Assembly (NCBI GenBank): GCA_029215795.1
Contig: JARDYH010000002.1
Span: forward strand, 62,287,001 to 62,351,000
Direction: 5' to 3'
Source: Anniella stebbinsi
Lineage: Eukaryota; Chordata; Lepidosauria; Squamata; Anniellidae
Length of the DNA: 64,000 bases
The notes under the pieces were generated by a model. The model did not search any database. It saw nothing but the letters and a program-made list of their open reading frames with translations, and had not been told where the DNA came from. Positions 10,819-21,605 of this stretch are shown here, one piece after another. The position numbers and the translations under genes are program-made. Every line of letters starts with the position of its first letter. Position 1 is the first letter of the stretch.

Positions 10819-13440
10819 AACAGTTAAATAGAACAAGAGGGTCTTTTTTGTTGTTCTGAAAACTACAAGCTCTGGGATTTTTTAAAGTAATATCTCTAAC
10901 TATCAATTGAGTTACCCTGCAAGTTTCCCTTAAACATCTCCACTGAACTATCCCTATTGAATTCTAATAACTTATTCCTGAGAAAAACCAATCAATCCAG
11001 GAGCATGTATGGCAGGATCAAGACCAAAAAACACATTCAGATAACAAGTGATTTAATCTTTTTAAAGGACACAATACAAAGACAAGATTGTATTTTACAA
11101 AGACAAATAATAATAGAACACAAAAGGATAATAGCTGGAGACAGGATTCTGCCACTTTTGTTTAACATTAGGTTAATAATTAACATTGATTCTGAAATAT
11201 GATTTGTGCTTGTAACTTCTGTTAATAGAGTCTGCTTGGTGCCTGCATATTAGCTTTAAGATGTGTTTATAATGATCTAAATTCCATTATGTTTTTTTCC
11301 TATGTGGATGACTAAATATTGGCCCCTTGCAAATAAACTAAACTTTGGCTATTTGCCCTTTTAGCAGTTAATGTGCTTAAATAAGCATAAATCTGTAGGC
11401 TTTCAAGCATATTTATAAGCACCCACTCACTTCTTATGAAAGAAAAAGACTAATTTCCTCCAGAAAAAAAATAGTTACAGATTTACAAAAACAGGCCTAC
11501 AGAGTGGGAAAAAAAACAAAGCACAATTACTAAGATACAGCAGACACTGCATAACAAAGCAAGGGATAGAATTTTTTTGGTCCCAGACAACTATATCAAT
11601 AAAGCACATGCACTCCACTTTCGTCTTTGTTAAAACTGCCTGAAAGCCAAAAGAGGTTGTGATTATTTACATTCAAGTCTTTATCTTGGTTTCTGTCACC
11701 ACAACCAAGTAGATTTTCACTTCACTTTCCATAAACATTCGCAAAACAAATCACTGTGAGAACCAATGATCTCTACTGATACTTTTTCTTGGTCCAAGAA
11801 AACCTACATTTTCAGAAAACCCTTATGGAACCTTTGCAATACCCAGACTGGATTCCCTAGGTCTGAACCCAAAACCCTCTGCTTAGATGGCATTTATGTA
11901 GTAGCTGTTAGTTTTGATGTGGATGCTCCAAAAAAGCCATCAGTCAGTCACCGTTCTCAGCGCCCCCCCCCCCCCCTCACTCCACTCCCCTGAGCTGCCT
12001 CAGTTCTGCTCCACTTCTCCAATAGACCAGCAAACAGAGGAAGCAATGCATGGGGATTTATAGTCTCCCACTTTCACTCATGCAAATTCACAGTCAGAGC
12101 ACTTAATACACATTACTCTCAGCTGAGAGCTTTTCATGCTTATGTACCACCCTGCACACACAGTCAAAATCCTCCCCTACAACATCATCTTCCGGCACCA
12201 GTATCTATGGCCTCTGCCTCCCTGCAGCTGGGCTGGCTTAAGATAGTTGGTGGCATGACTGACAGATACCTCTCTGACCTCTTTTTAATTCTAAAGGAGT
12301 CTGGGTAGTACTGGGAGGAACTTCCCAGGAATTGCTTATTTTTTTCAAGTGAATGGGGAACTTCCATTAACCCATTTGTTCATCAGACTTTCAGCATTTC
12401 CTACATCCAGTCAGCAGTTCCAAGGCAGTTTGGCGGAACAGAAGTTCAGTCGTGCAGTCTGACCCTAGGACTGCCTTTTTCAAACACACAATTTCCCTAC
12501 TGTTGGCTGTTCTCCCTATGGGGCTCAAAGAGGATGTTATGGGAGAGCAGTTGGATGTGTCAGAAAACTTAAGCAGCACTTAATTTCTGAAGTAAGAGGT
12601 TCTGGGGTTCAGACCTGCAGGGAAACCATGCTTTCTGCCTTGGTATCCTGTTCCCTAAACCCTAATATGAGAGCTGAGAGCTGGCTGCAATTACTTTAAT
12701 AGCTGAGGGAAAATGTCACTCTGCACATGTTCAAAGGCACATCCTTCAGTTTTTGCTTCACCCAGAATTCCTGAGATTAGTCTTAGCATTGAAAAAGGGT
12801 TCATTGCCTTATCCCTGGAGACCCCTAACTCCTGGTATCGAAGTTTTAAGTTACCAAACCTAAGATGGGATTTGGGTGTACCACACACCCATCTACACAT
12901 ATGCATATTTTCTTTCTTCCCTACCCCCTCCATGTTTAATATGCTATTCCAGTGCCTTTGGAATGGATTGGGTTACCAATCGTATAATATAGCATAATAT
13001 AAATAAATAAGTAAAGAGAATAAGGAGTCACCTTCTTCAAAGGACCACTTTGCAATTGGCCATTTCTCTAACATTTCTTTCTTTTTCCAGTGTTCTTTCC
13101 CCTACACACAGTATTACCCGAACATCGAGCGTTGCCTCTCCTGTGCCTGTTTCCATGCTTTTCCCAATGGAAACAGCTAATAACGTTCAACCACACCTCC
13201 TTCCAGTGTTATCCTCCCTCGCCCTCCTTACCACCATTCAAAGGGGGTATTTAGCCCCATGAACTACGTTATTTCCCCTTTCCCGCCCAGTTATCTCCAC
13301 TGCCTGCAGAGCGCCTGGCTTATCCCCATGTTTTTGGTCAATCGAAGGTGGTGTAGAGATGCTAACTGAGATCTCTTCCCCACCACAAACACTCCATAAG
13401 ACAGGGAAGGAGCAAAAGAAACTGGGGGGGGGGGGGAAGC
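10819..13440. other. unannotated DNA leading into the CpG-rich region
   Basis: AT-rich DNA without recognisable genes. A 14-base C run lies at 11963-11976. From about 13050 the sequence becomes C-rich as it approaches the CpG island. Confidence 0.4.
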
Positions 13441-13489
13441 GAGGGGACAACAACCCAATTAACTCCTCCTTTCAGCAGAGGCTGCAGGA

Positions 13490-15370
13490 GGGACTTAAAG
13501 GGGAAGGAGAGAGTTAGTAGTCCGTGCGCGCCCCTCCTGCTCCTTTCCCCCCTCAGCGGCAGGCAAGAAAAGCAGCAGCAAGAGCCTTGCCCTGCGCGCG
13601 AGCTGACAGGCCCGAGGAAGCTCAGAAGAACCAGTCACTCCCATTCCCATCTATTACTGGCAGATGACACTAAACCAAATCTCCCTTTCCTTCAGCTTAG
13701 CCCGTCTGCTCTCCTGGGAGAAGTAGATTGACAGCCTCCTGCCACCACCACCACACACACGCCCTCTCTTCCGCAGGGGGTGCAACGGGGGGCGAGCGGC
13801 CCCGTGCTCGCGTCAACCCGTCCCCAATCTTGCAAACAAAGCCAGAGACGGGCGGCGGCGCCAATACATACACTACTATCCGCCACCCCCCAGGGACCAC
13901 GATGGGAACCAGGCAGAGCGCTGAAGGCAGCGGAGAGGCGTTGGCCCGAGAGGACGTACGGGGGGCGTCTCGCTCTGAACCCCAAGTTCCCCCTCCTTCA
14001 AAAAGCGGTCGCAGTCCCTCTTCGGTCAGGGACTTCGCAGCCAGCCAGCCAACCTGCCCTAATTCCTCCCCGCTTCTCCTCCTCCTCTGCCATCACATTG
14101 TCTCTGAAACAAAGACTCCACGCCCATCCTCGCCCCCCAAGGAAGCCTCGTGTTGAGGGACGGGGAAAAATGGGTGAGAACCGGGGCGGTTGCGCTCCCC
14201 ACCGCGGCGCTTTGTGTGTATTCGAGCGCGTGTGGTGGCAATAGATTCAGCAAAGCAACCACCCCTCCCGCGGCGTCCGGGAGGGCAGCGGGGCAAAGTC
14301 ACCCCGAGCCGGGGTGGGTGGGGGGAATTAAAGCGAGAATGAGGAGAAACGAGAAAGATCCCGGCACGCGTCCAACAAAACAAACGCATCTGATGCTCGC
14401 CTCTGTGTCAGTTTGTGCAAATAAAAGAACATGGCATGAAACCCCCCCCCCCCCCCCGCACGGCACCCGGGGAGAAAGTGGCGCCGACATAAAGCGTGCA
14501 CAAGCCCTCTCCTTCGGTGCGCCGCCGCCTCTTCATCATCACCACCACACGCCCCGTCTTTGCAAAGCTCCTCGCGTCGTCGCAACCACCTTTCTCCGCT
14601 CCCGAACGCCGCCCCCAAACAATGCCCCGCGCAGATCCCGAAGCGCAGCGCAGAAAAGAGAGTTCACGTACCTCGTCGGTGCATGTATCTGGCAAGCTGA
14701 AGAGGACACAGCACTAGCTGATGGAGTGTCCCATTTAGTAATCCAGTTAAGGGGATCGCTCAGCGAAACTCGATCCACTCTCGCCTTTGCAATCCTTTGT
14801 CATTATTATATCTGTGCTTCTAGAGTGCGCGTGAGGGGGGGGGGGGCAGAGCGATTTAATATTTCGACTTCTTTCGGAAATACAAGCGCAATGTGTTCAT
14901 CTCCACGGAAGCGGGGAAGGGGGGAAGGGGGGGGTGTGGGGAAGGGGAAATAAAACGCTTCGATCACTCCTCTTCCAAATGCCACTCTAATTTCCACTCC
15001 AGTAACTCCCCTTTCGGCGGATCTTTGGAGATAAGAAGTCCTTTCAGGGTCTTGTTCTGCCCCTCCAAAAAGTGCTCCTGGCTGGCGTGATTGCTCCAGG
15101 AAAACTCCTCCAAGGCAGGCGGCGCGGCTGGTGCCCCGACAGAAAAGCGCGCTTCGCCCAAGCTCTCCTGGTCATTGAAATGTGTTTGGGGAGGACTTCG
15201 GAGCAGCCTCTCTCTCTCGATCTCCCCCGTGCCCTGCCTCTCTTCCCACTGCTAGCCTCCGTCCCAACTCTTCTGTCACTGGAAGCAGCTTGGCTTGGAG
15301 GTGGAGTCAAATCCTGGGCTGGATTCCGGGGAAACGGACTGGCCCGATAATTATTTCCACCTACACCCAC
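13490..15370. promoter_or_regulatory. CpG-island-like block 1
   Basis: CpG dinucleotides are dense by eye over this block, for example 'gcgcgcccc' near 13525, 'gggcggcggcg' near 13850, and many between 13900 and 14650. The rest of the window is CpG-poor, apart from the second block and a few GC-rich elements. Three long G or C runs (13424-13436, 14442-14457, 14835-14846) lie in or beside it. Vertebrate CpG islands usually mark promoters, but no coding exon is recognisable around it. Apparent long open frames here arise from high GC content and overlap in several frames. Island status was judged by eye, not computed. Confidence 0.65.
14672..14778 (-). other. candidate noncoding first exon (minus strand)
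   Basis: On the minus strand a strong splice-donor match, GAG|GTACGTGA, ends a possible exon at 14672. About 30 bp upstream of 14778 is a TATA-like 'gatataataatg' (14800-14812 by the complement). This spacing would place a start site near 14778. The exon has no ATG in a useful frame: the apparent frame begins with GTG and has an upstream in-frame TGA, so a 5' untranslated or lncRNA exon is more likely than a coding one. No acceptor or further exon was identified. Confidence 0.3.
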
Positions 15371-15926
15371 TTCTGCGCATGAAAGAGTGGGTAGTGGGGG
15401 TGGGTTGCGAGGGTATGGCAAATCTCCAACGGGACTGGTATACTACCACAACCACACACACAGATACACAACGGAGTGATAAATTGGTAACCCTTATTTG
15501 TTCTTCACTCTGGATACATTACAGTTGATATTACTGAGGAGGATTATGGGGGTGAAACGCAGGAGCATTGAGTAAGTTTCTGCTTAATTAAAGATAAAGA
15601 TTTGCTTTTAAAAAAATAAAGAAAGAAAAGAAACCGGGGGGGGGGGGTACTCGGACGAGATAAGCTACAAAAAGGTTTGTTCATCGTTTTTTTAAAAAAA
15701 AAATGGAAAAGTTTAAAGAGGTGCACTAAGTCCTTTCTCTTCAAACAACGATAACGACACTGAGATTTTTCACTGCAACAAACATACGAACTAAATAACA
15801 AGTGGAAGGGGCTATATGCAAAGAACTGCTCACAACTTAGGGTTTTTTTTTAAAAAAAAAAATCTAACCCTATACACATGTACTGACTGTATCCCATTGA
15901 CCGCAATGGCTCGCCTATCAAAAAGG
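15371..15926. other. unannotated spacer
   Basis: Sequence between the CpG-rich block and a MITE. It includes a 12-base G run at 15636-15647 and poly-A/poly-T tracts near 15610, 15690 and 15842-15860. Confidence 0.4.
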
Positions 15927-16147
15927 TAGTGGAGGCTGGTGGCTCCGATTTCGGTGGGGCTTTGAATCCATTCTGGGTTTCAGTCAGAACTAACCAGAAC
16001 CCTAAAGGAGCTATCCAAAGTGCTGAACCTTATCCTCAGACTGGTTTCAGGACCTTGGATAGTTCCCTTTGGAGTTCTGGCTGTTTCTGACTGAAACCCG
16101 GAATGGAATTGCAACCCCACCGAAATTAGAGCCATCAACTTCCACTG
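15927..16147. mobile_element. palindromic MITE, CAGTGG...CCACTG family, copy 3
   Basis: Best preserved of the three copies. The left end 'agtggaggctggtggctc' pairs with the right end 'gagccatcaacttccact'. The flanks caaaaagg (15919-15926) and caaaaggg (16148-16155) match at 7 of 8 bases, consistent with a hAT-type 8-bp duplication. The interior also pairs: 'gaaccctaaaggagctatccaa' (shared core 'aggagctatccaa') mirrors 'ttggatagttccctttggagttc'. Confidence 0.75.
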
Positions 16148-16439
16148 CAAAAGGGTGTGCAAGACTTACCCTGCATGATTGTCAGAATATTTTGACTGAG
16201 CATTTTGTACTTACCCACAGTAAGGATATTATCGTAGAAGCCTGTTTGAGTGCAAATGAATGTTTTCGTTTTAAAAAAAATTCATAGGGCATTACTTCAG
16301 CATTACATTAATACATGAAAAGTGTGTTTGGGATCCATGGCCCTTCCGCAGACTTTCTGTGGGCAAGGAAACAGCATTGCCTGTCTCAAAAGAAACTTGG
16401 GGAAAATGTCCAAAGTCACTAAAACCTCGTTCCTTCTCT

Positions 16440-16526
16440 AACTGTTCTGTACTTTCTCAAGTTTGTATATCGGGATTTGCATCTGAAATTATGGCAGAAA
16501 AGCAGAATCTGGGGTGGCGGGACGGG
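16440..16526 (+). other. weak candidate first exon (plus strand)
   Basis: An ATG at 16491 opens a frame of 12 codons (MAEKQNLGWRDG) that ends at a consensus donor GGG|GTAAGTGC at 16527. A perfect octamer element ATTTGCAT lies just upstream (about 16474-16481). The position at the start of the second CpG-rich block fits a promoter-proximal exon. The peptide is not recognised and no partner exon is seen, so this could be chance. Confidence 0.2.
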
Positions 16527-16549
16527 GTAAGTGCCTGTAAAAGAGTTGG

Positions 16550-17780
16550 CAGAGAGAAACGAAGAGGGAATGTATAGCGCGCCGCGCACGTTTTTGCAGC
16601 GCTGAAGAAAGGTGGAGAAAATATTAAGAAGACAGGAGGAGCCAAACGGAGAGGGCCATATGTCTGCGCATGAAAGGCAAGCGGGGCTGACCAACCGCCG
16701 CCAGGCGACAGAAGCACAACCGAATCGTTCGGGTTTCCTTAGGAATAACAGCACGCGAAACGTCGATGCCAGCTTGCTTCTGCCGCAAGGTAATCTAGCC
16801 GTGCGGCGAGCCACTAGAGCCCACACGCTACTGAGCGGTTATCGGCAGCACGTCACGTGCGCAATATTTTAATACTACGGACCGACGAAGGCTCCGTCGC
16901 CAAGAGACGTAGGCGTCGTTTTGGGGGGGGATCTGCCTACTGCTGATCCCCGCATTTGCCAGAAGGGGACGCTACGCTAGTGATGCTTTGAAAAGAAAAG
17001 GGGGGAAAAACTTGCAAAAGTTTGATGCCCCACTGCGGTCCAGCTCTTGGCGACTGCAAAAAGAACAACATGCTACCAGGCCGTGTTTGTATAATACCTG
17101 AATCGGGCCCATTCGGTAATGCAGCGCGGGCTGCGACAGCCTGCGGACACACAGCGCTAGGACAAGTACCGGAGCAAGCCTGTCCTTTGGCAACGTTCTC
17201 CGCCTCTGACAAGCCCCCTGGGAGGCGCATCGATTTGATGTGCGGAGACTGGACGCGCTCACTCGCAGGCAACATTGAGCCAGCCGCTGTAGTCGATTTT
17301 CCAGGGTTTCTAATACAAATAAAAATGAAAGAATAAATTGTTCTAGCTGCTACGTGCACGGAGAATGCTAATCTAAGCCCTCCCCGCCGCGTCCCGCCCC
17401 ACCACGCCACGGAGTGGACATCACGTCGTAATGTTTCTTTGGGCATCTTTGGCACATCCGTCAGCTTTCTTTTTTCCCTTTCCCCCAGATCCCAGTCTGC
17501 GAGCTACTGGCTGGGTTAATCCGTCCCTGTCTCGGAGCCAATCAGCCCGGTGAGCAGCAGCAGCGCTAATAAATTAATCCTGCTTCCCAGCCCCCTCCCG
17601 CCTGGGAAACTTGACTGGTTGCCGCTAATCTTAATGCTGCTAACTTGGGCAACGAGAACCGCCAGCGCCCCCAGCGGCCACGGCGACGTGGCACAAGAGG
17701 AGAGACCCACCTGGCTCTTCTTCCTTCGGTCTTTCCCCACTTACATCCTCCAAACTCGCGCTCTTCAACTCCGCGGCTGA
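16550..17780. promoter_or_regulatory. CpG-island-like block 2
   Basis: CpG-dense sequence including 'gcgcgccgcgcacg' near 16577, 'cacgtcacgtgcgc' (overlapping E-box and CRE-like sites) near 16850, and 'ccgacgaaggctccgtcgcc' near 16882. A CCAAT-box context 'agccaatcag' lies near 17537. These are typical of vertebrate promoters. No coding exon is recognised within or next to it, so the regulated transcript is unknown. Confidence 0.6.
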
Positions 17781-17890
17781 TTTACATGTTAATTGTGTCT
17801 GGGAAAACTTCTTTAATTGCCAGAATTAAACAGAGCAAACGGATTGCTTCACGAGCTGAGCCAAATTAATTCCGGGTTTAGCTCCTTCCC
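17560..17890. promoter_or_regulatory. candidate conserved regulatory segment
   Basis: This stretch is rich in TAAT/ATTA cores ('ctaataaattaatcc', 'ccgctaatcttaatgctgctaac', 'catgttaattgtg', 'ctttaattgcc', 'caaattaattcc'), the core of homeodomain-binding sites. It sits at the edge of a CpG-rich block and contains no repeat I recognise. Developmental enhancers often look like this, but conservation could not be tested. Confidence 0.3.
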
Positions 17891-17940
17891 TTAGAGAAAC
17901 AAACAATTAAGCTGACTTGTTTGCCCTCTATGGCTATGGC

Positions 17941-18291
17941 CCCCTCCACAAGGATGCGCTTTTGCGCCCGGTTCCGGGATTATGCGCATTATCGCGGAGG
18001 CGCATTTACGCCTAATCCCTCTGCACGGGAGGCGGCGAGAGGCGGCGAAGCGCATTAATTCATGTCCAAAAAGCGCTTTAGAAGACGTTAACGCGCATAA
18101 TCGCTTGTTCACACCGCGATAATGCGCTTTAACGGCCGGAGAAAAATAAAAGTCGCTATTTAACGCGCATTCGAAAATGCGCATTATCGGGGAAATAACG
18201 CGCCTGTACGCCCGTTTTGCGCTCCGCTGGTGTGGAGGTAAAATTTATAATGAGCCTCTAAGGCTCATTAAACGTCTCGTGTGGAGGAGGC
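17941..18291. mobile_element. GCGC-rich non-autonomous DNA element, copy A
   Basis: The ends are inverted: 'ggccccctccacaag' at the left and 'gtgtggaggaggcc' at the right. About a dozen GCGC-containing motifs (mostly variants of 'atgcgcatta' and 'gcgctttaa') are spread in both orientations. It aligns over its whole length with copy B at 20914-21257. No clear target duplication was found and no long frame exists. A hAT-like origin is a guess from the end structure. Confidence 0.7.
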
Positions 18292-19555
18292 CAGAGTCTA
18301 TTTGACAGTTAAGACACATCGACTTTTTTAAAAAAAAGTTAGACGGGCTTTCTTATTCTCCTCCCTTGTTCTTGTTTTACTTTGAATCCTACTGCCCCCC
18401 CCCCCCCCACAACCCATTGTTTCACAAGAGGCGTAGAATTGAAGAGAGGAGCTTTGCAACAGGTTTTAATTTAAACATACACACCTATCATCAGCAAAAC
18501 GCTAGCAATGGGTTTTTAACTTGTTCCATTATTTTTAGAAGTAATGGTCTTAATGTACTGATAGCATGCAGTTTTATTAATCAAACCCTAATTTTTGGAT
18601 GTTTGGACATTGACATCTGAGCTTCTAAGAGGAATCCAAGATGTCTGAACAAGCACCCATTCACACAACCAGAGCAGTGTTGGGCCAGCACATTTATTTA
18701 TTTATTTATTTATTTTCAGTTATATCCCATCATTCCTGCAAGAAGCTCACCCGCATTCCCACCCTACATTTCTCCTTGCAACATCCCTTTGAGGTAGGTT
18801 AGGCTGAAAGAGAGTGACTGGCTCAAGATACTCAAGATAATCCAGTGAGCTTCATAGCTGAGTGAGGATTTGAACCCAACACCCACTACAGAGGCCTGGC
18901 TTCATGATTGGTATGATTGCTTTGTCATATCCCCAGACTACAGCTAAATTAGCATTTGCAAGCTTCAACACAAAGCAGCATGAAACAGTCCTGCTGAGCA
19001 ATGTAATTCCAGGGAGATGCCATTGTCCTGCCTCTCCAATCTCCATCTCTGTATGTCATTTCTTCTTCTTTTTTTAATGAGAGAGCAAGAGCAGTGAGGT
19101 TGCCATTTTGATTTTCAAACGATATCCAAGGGAGTATAGTCGTACAATTGGCCAATACCATTTTGGCAGCTGTGCCGTGCTGTAATCAATGTGAGAGTTG
19201 AGAGCTGACCATGAGATGAAACAATCACAGGACTACTTCATCACACACTGAGCTCTGTCAGGCAGCCGAGGAGAAGCTGATGACTATGCCCTTCCTTTAA
19301 GAGACTCTTCTATAAATAAGCCATATATATCAATAGCAAACCCATTCTCAGAGTGTGTATTCTTCTGCACCCAAAATAGCTCCTCCCATGCACGAGAAGG
19401 AGGTACCAGCAGAGTTGGGGGTAACTCAAAGTTTTCAGAAGTATAAAAGGTCTATGGGGGAAACCACTAAGGGAGGGGGACCTCCCCAACAGCCTAATGA
19501 GCATGACCAACATAAAGGGTAGTATCCATAGTTTTGCCTGGCACCTACATTATAC
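18292..19555. other. unannotated DNA
   Basis: A 14-base C run lies at 18395-18408 and a TTTA microsatellite at about 18692-18713. The segment 18714-18900 resembles decayed repeat DNA. No gene is recognised. Confidence 0.4.
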
Positions 19556-19832
19556 TTTTTAAAATGCCAGGTGAACACCTTTTATTTTCTCAGTATTTTA
19601 ACATTTTATCAGTTTAATTCTTAACTTTGCTATTTTAAATCTGTATTTTAAATTGGTATTGATTTTGCATTGCTGCTTGGTTTTATCCTGCTTGTGTTCT
19701 TATATTCTATTTTTATACTATTGTTGTTTTATATTTTGAATGGTTTTTATGGTTTTAATTTTTGTAAACCGCCCAGAGAGCTTTGGCTATTAGGCAGTAT
19801 AAAAATGCAATAAATAAATAAATAAATAAATA
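19556..19832 (+). mobile_element. L2-type LINE 3' end
   Basis: This is the 3' UTR of an L2-like LINE, with the diagnostic 'gtaaaccgcccagagagctt' and 'tggctatt..gcagtata' next to an (AATA)n tail at 19810-19832. The same 3' end occurs at 36630-36811 (plus), 36810-37065 (minus) and 43005-43115 (plus). No coding part remains. Confidence 0.85.
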
Positions 19833-20913
19833 AGCTGTGCCTTTTTGCTAGTGCAAATGATAATTAGGTTCCAAAGTATGCACAAGAGGAAAATCCAACT
19901 AAAGTTAGTTTGCACAGTTGTGCAGCCCCTTGTGAAACCGCTTGCACAACAGAAAGATTCGGTGGAGCTCTTCTAATTTGGGTTTGTGGAATGACACCGT
20001 TAGATACTGCCCACAACGCTTACTGCCTGTTGGAAGTTGGGGGAGGGGGGAACCCAGAAAACTGGGTGGGAGGGAAGAAGGATGAAGTAGAGTAATCCTG
20101 GAAAAGCGCGTGGCTGGCTCGGACCCTGGACAGGACCACTCCACAATGCAACCTTTTGCTGCATGTTCCTCTTGTGTAGGTGATTTTCAAAGTTGAAAAT
20201 ACAAGTCCCCCCATTTCCCCTTATCTTCCCTCTCTGCTCCTTGTTAGGTAACATGCTTGGGATTTCCTAAATGCCACTGCACCCCCATTCAGGCAGTTAT
20301 CCTTTTGAGCTGTTCTGAGTTGTGTCTCAATAATTACATGAAATCATATTAGAGGCCATGGGGAAATCCACTGCCTTGCATCTCTGAAATTGGCCAGCTC
20401 TTTGTGCGAGTCGCCAAGGCAATCAAGGGAGAATTATATGTTATATTTCTCACTCTCTTTTTTGATTTGGGTCTGCTTCTCTGATTTCTGAGGCTAATCA
20501 ATCTGTCTCTGGATCCTAACCATGGGTTTAACTTGTCTTTCTCCAACTTCACTGAATCTACATATGTTATAGCTTGCTTGCTTCACCAACACCAATATGA
20601 ATGGTTGGGATGGACCATATCAAAGACTTCACAAGTACTGTGTTTAAAAAAAGAATGGCAAAACATCGCAACATACTCCCTATCACAAACAAAGATGCTG
20701 TGACAAACGTGTTATTTAAGTGTCACTCACTTCAATGTTTACCATGGGGGGGTGTTGATAACTTTCCCACTTCTGCTTCATTAAGCTGTATCAAAACATA
20801 CCTTGTTTTTAATAGTTACCTGGTTGTTGATTAAAAGCAAGGGAGCAAGCAATGTTTCTGTCTGTTTACTTGGAGGTAACTCCCACTTTCTGCAACTGGG
20901 CAATAAGTCGGGA
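19833..20913. other. unannotated DNA
   Basis: No gene or repeat is recognised apart from short low-complexity tracts. Confidence 0.4.
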
Positions 20914-21257
20914 GCCTCATCTACAAGAATTCGCCTTTACGCCTGGTTAGGCGATTATGCGCATATTTGCAGAAGCGCATTTACGCCTAATACCTCTGTA
21001 CGAGAGGCGGCGAAGCGCATTACTGGACGACCAAAACGCGATTTAAAATGTTGACATGCGGAGAATCGCTTGTTCACATAGTCAAAATGCGCTTTAACTG
21101 CCAGAGCAAAATAAAACTCGCTATTTAACGCGCATTCGATAATGCGCATAATCGGATGTTTAAAGCGCCTCTACGCCCGATTTGCGCTCCGTTCTTGTAG
21201 AGGTAAATTTTTTAATGCGCCTTGAAAGAGCTTTAAATGCCTCTTGTAGAGGCAGCC
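20914..21257. mobile_element. GCGC-rich non-autonomous DNA element, copy B
   Basis: Aligned end to end with copy A at 17941-18291, sharing 'gcgcatttacgcctaat', 'gaggcggcgaagcgcatta' and 'ctatttaacgcgcattcg'. The ends are inverted: 'catctacaaga' at the left and 'tcttgtagaggcag' at the right. It stands out as CpG-rich in an AT-rich surrounding. Confidence 0.7.
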
Positions 21258-21322
21258 TGCACAGTAAGGGATAAGCCCAGCTGAGTTCACTGTGATTTTC
21301 TTTAGAGCTTTACCCTCTAATC

Positions 21323-21500
21323 CAGGGATCGGGAACTCCTGGCCTACAGGGTCTCAATCTGGCCCATTAGAGTTTCCCATATGAGCACACCCCTTTCCCC
21401 ACATCACCAGATGGTTCCGGGTTTCCTCCGCTTTCTTTCTCCCAACACCAGATCATGTGGTGGTTTCCCAGCTTTTCCCATTGCTAAAAGTAGCTCCAAA
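21323..21500. mobile_element. hAT-like element fragment, CAGGGAT end
   Basis: It begins 'cagggatcgggaactcctgg', close to the end of the hAT-like insert at 24181 ('caggggtgtagaacctcagg'). Interior words such as 'tttcccagctttt' also recur there. The right end is lost. Confidence 0.5.
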
Positions 21501-21504
21501 TCTT

Positions 21505-21605
21505 TAAATGCCCTTTTGAGTCTAATCGTACCCATGCGTACCTTGGAGTCAGCCCCATTGAACAAAGTGGGACTCACTTTTGAGTAAACCTGAATAGGTT
21601 TGGAG
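21505..21605. repeat. short dispersed squamate-type repeat fragment
   Basis: Contains 'ccccattgaacaaagtggga' and 'cacttttgagtaaacctg', another copy of the motif at 669-715 and 10735-10818. Confidence 0.45.

Noticed and set aside
14539..14778. Minus-strand frame starting 'DRVSLSDPLNWITKW' as a coding first exon
   Set aside because: The start codon would be GTG with an in-frame TGA just upstream. Only a noncoding exon remains plausible.
14150..14953. 267-codon open frame on the plus strand in the CpG-rich block
   Set aside because: GC-rich DNA has few stop codons and several overlapping frames are open at once here. The translation is low-complexity (poly-P, poly-H) with no known domain.
16851..16900. 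Short inverted CpG motifs 'ccgacgaaggctccgtcg' as a structured RNA or terminator
   Set aside because: The stem is too short and it lies in a CpG-rich promoter-like block; bacterial-style terminators do not apply here.
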